Of a stretch of 7,112 nt of DNA, positions 5,635 through 7,112 are shown piece after piece (positions within the stretch are counted from its first letter, which is position 1; every line of letters begins with the position of its first letter). Below the pieces are notes generated by a model, which was not told where the DNA came from, did no database searches, and saw nothing but the letters and a program-made list of their open reading frames with translations. Source of the DNA: Rhodobiaceae bacterium UBA7378 (GTDB taxonomy: Bacteria; Pseudomonadota; Alphaproteobacteria; RS24); contig DKNW01000007.1 of the NCBI GenBank assembly GCA_002469805.1, positions 1-7,112 on the forward strand. The letters run 5' to 3'. The position numbers and the translations under genes are program-made.

Positions 5635-7112
5635 ATCAAGAGCAAACGTTTACGCGCACGGGTTTTATTTACCGACTTGGCAAAATGCTGGTCCAGCCCG
5701 GCGCGCTTTCAAATTTGAAATTAACCCTTTCTGCCCGCGCAAGCGATAACCGCTCTATATGTGAATATCTGGAAAGCAACGCCGAAAATCTGGCGACCCA
5801 TCCCGCTATCCGTTATGCCGACCAAGATATTAGCTGGTCCGACCTCAACAGTCGGGTTAACCAGTTGGCGCATTACATTAAGTCGCGTGGTTTGATCAAA
5901 GGCGACGCAGTTGCCGTCAATATTGAAAACCGACCCGAAGTTATTATTTCAGTGCTCGCTTGCATGAAACTCGGCGTAATCGCAGGCATGGTTAATACGC
6001 GCCAAACCGACGATGTGCTGGCGCATAGTCTCAAGTTAATTAATCCCAAATTGCTGTTTATCGGTACCGAACAGGTGGCGAATATGTCTAGCCTCGGTGA
6101 TGATGCGCTTTCAGTCTTTGCCGACAAATTGCACGTCGTTCCCGATGGCGATGACGTTGCAGTACCTGCTGGATACATTGATTTACCCAGTGCAATGGCG
6201 GCTCAATCGACAGAAAATCTGGCGGAGACGCGCGATCTTTTTCTTGGTGATGCCTGCTATTATATCTTCACATCGGGCACGACGGGACTGCCGAAAGCCT
6301 CTGTCACCACCCATTTGAAGGTAATGCGCAGTGGTGCGCATATGGGCTGCAATGTGATGAGCCTCACAAGCGATGATGTGTTTTACTGCGCGCTGCCGTT
6401 CTATCATAGCAACGCGCTCGTATTGGCTATGTCGGGCTCGTTGATGAGTGGTGCAACGCTAGCCATTGGCCGCAAGTTCAGCGCCAGCCGTTTTTGGGAT
6501 GAATGCCGGCAATATGGCGCGACCACATTTTGTTATATTGGTGAATTGTTGCGATATTTGCTGACGCAACCTGCGCAAGCAAATGACCGCGACCATCAAG
6601 TGGTGAAAATTCTAGGTAATGGTCTAAGGCCTGATATTTGGATGGCGTTTAAAAACCGCTTTGGGATTAATCGTATTCATGAGTTCTATGGCGCGTCCGA
6701 GGGCAACAGCGCGTTTGTAAATATCTTCAACTTCGACAAAACATGCGGTTGGGCGCCCGGTGTGGATAAAACATGGTCAATTGTAAAATATGATGTCGCT
6801 GCAGATGAAGTCGTGCGCGAAGACAATGGCATGATGAAAAAATTGCAAGCCGGAGAAACTGGATTGCTGATAATGAAGGTTACCGAGCAGTATCCCTTTG
6901 ACGGATATACCGACCAGCAGGAATCTGAAAAGAAATTATTTCGTGACGTTTTTGAAGCGGGCGACTGCTGGTTCAATACTGGTGATCTGGTTGTGCGCCA
7001 ACCATTTGGTCATATTCAATTTGCTGATCGGATTGGCGACACCTTCAGGTGGCAGGGCGAAAACGTGGCGACGACGGAAGTTGAAGGCGCGGTGGCCGAT
7101 TGGTCGGAAGCC
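5631..7112 (+). CDS. Long/very-long-chain fatty-acyl-CoA synthetase, FATP/FadD6-like (partial, C-terminus missing)
   Basis: This enzyme activates fatty acids with ATP through an acyl-adenylate to acyl-CoA, feeding beta-oxidation or lipid synthesis; members of this type are often membrane-associated. The visible 494 residues show the AMP-binding P-loop YIFTSGTTGLPK (211-222), a FYHSNA segment, CYIGELLRYLL, GNGLRPDIW, the adenylate motif EFYGASEGN (351-359), NTGDL (449-453) and DRIGDTFRWQGENVATTE (466-483). The YIGEL, EFYGAxEGN and GDTFRWKGENV patterns separate the FATP/very-long-chain group from ordinary FadD. Full-length relatives have about 590-600 residues, so roughly 100 C-terminal residues lie beyond the right edge. 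I chose the GTG at 5631 for its ribosome site and because the roughly 40-residue lead resembles homologues; the ATG at 5685 would shorten it by 18 residues. All catalytic motifs in view are intact. Substrate length is not readable from the sequence. Confidence 0.9.
   Translation, partial: MYQEQTFTRTGFIYRLGKMLVQPGALSNLKLTLSARASDNRSICEYLESNAENLATHPAIRYADQDISWSDLNSRVNQLAHYIKSRGLIKGDAVAVNIENRPEVIISVLACMKLGVIAGMVNTRQTDDVLAHSLKLINPKLLFIGTEQVANMSSLGDDALSVFADKLHVVPDGDDVAVPAGYIDLPSAMAAQSTENLAETRDLFLGDACYYIFTSGTTGLPKASVTTHLKVMRSGAHMGCNVMSLTSDDVFYCALPFYHSNALVLAMSGSLMSGATLAIGRKFSASRFWDECRQYGATTFCYIGELLRYLLTQPAQANDRDHQVVKILGNGLRPDIWMAFKNRFGINRIHEFYGASEGNSAFVNIFNFDKTCGWAPGVDKTWSIVKYDVAADEVVREDNGMMKKLQAGETGLLIMKVTEQYPFDGYTDQQESEKKLFRDVFEAGDCWFNTGDLVVRQPFGHIQFADRIGDTFRWQGENVATTEVEGAVADWSEA

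Overview
The window holds most of a retinal-biosynthesis operon on the minus strand and, diverging from it on the plus strand, a small secreted protein gene and the first five-sixths or so of a fatty-acyl-CoA synthetase gene. Reading leftward from position 4958, the operon is crtE (GGPP synthase), crtI (phytoene desaturase), crtB (phytoene synthase), crtY (lycopene beta-cyclase) and blh (beta-carotene 15,15'-dioxygenase, cut by the left window edge). Together these enzymes turn C5/C15 isoprenoid diphosphates into GGPP, phytoene, lycopene, beta-carotene and finally retinal. There is no hydroxylase or ketolase gene among them, so the set is that of a rhodopsin photosystem rather than of a xanthophyll pathway.

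The five genes are tightly packed. The crtE/crtI, crtI/crtB and crtY/blh junctions are 4-base overlaps (ATGA, ATGA, GTGA), and crtB/crtY overlap by 23 bases. Only crtE has a strong Shine-Dalgarno sequence (AGGGAG, 6 bases before its ATG), which fits one polycistronic message with translational coupling. No opsin gene is visible. In many marine bacteria the opsin lies directly upstream of crtE, but that place is taken here by a divergent, unrelated gene, so the opsin is expected left of the window or elsewhere in the genome.

Positions 4959-5227 are a 269-base divergent intergenic region. It contains a TGT-N12-ACA element (the PpsR/CrtJ-type operator pattern) just upstream of crtE, a perfect 14-base palindrome nearer the plus-strand gene, and several short CTAG-centred palindromes. 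Positions 5228-5506 encode a 92-residue basic protein with a clear Sec signal peptide and no family I recognise. Positions 5507-5630 carry three to four copies of an A(A)YTGTGG-like octamer in front of a GTG-started acyl-CoA synthetase of the long/very-long-chain FATP/FadD6-like type, which runs off the right edge at residue 494.

The gene set, moderate base composition and FATP-like acyl-CoA synthetase suggest a marine alphaproteobacterium or a similar proteorhodopsin-bearing proteobacterium. This is inference: retinal operons are often transferred, and no ribosomal or other phylogenetic marker is present. No tRNA, rRNA, CRISPR array, transposase or insertion sequence was seen. The pathway itself is known; the less described parts are the small secreted protein, the candidate operators, and the degenerate second aspartate motif of CrtE.
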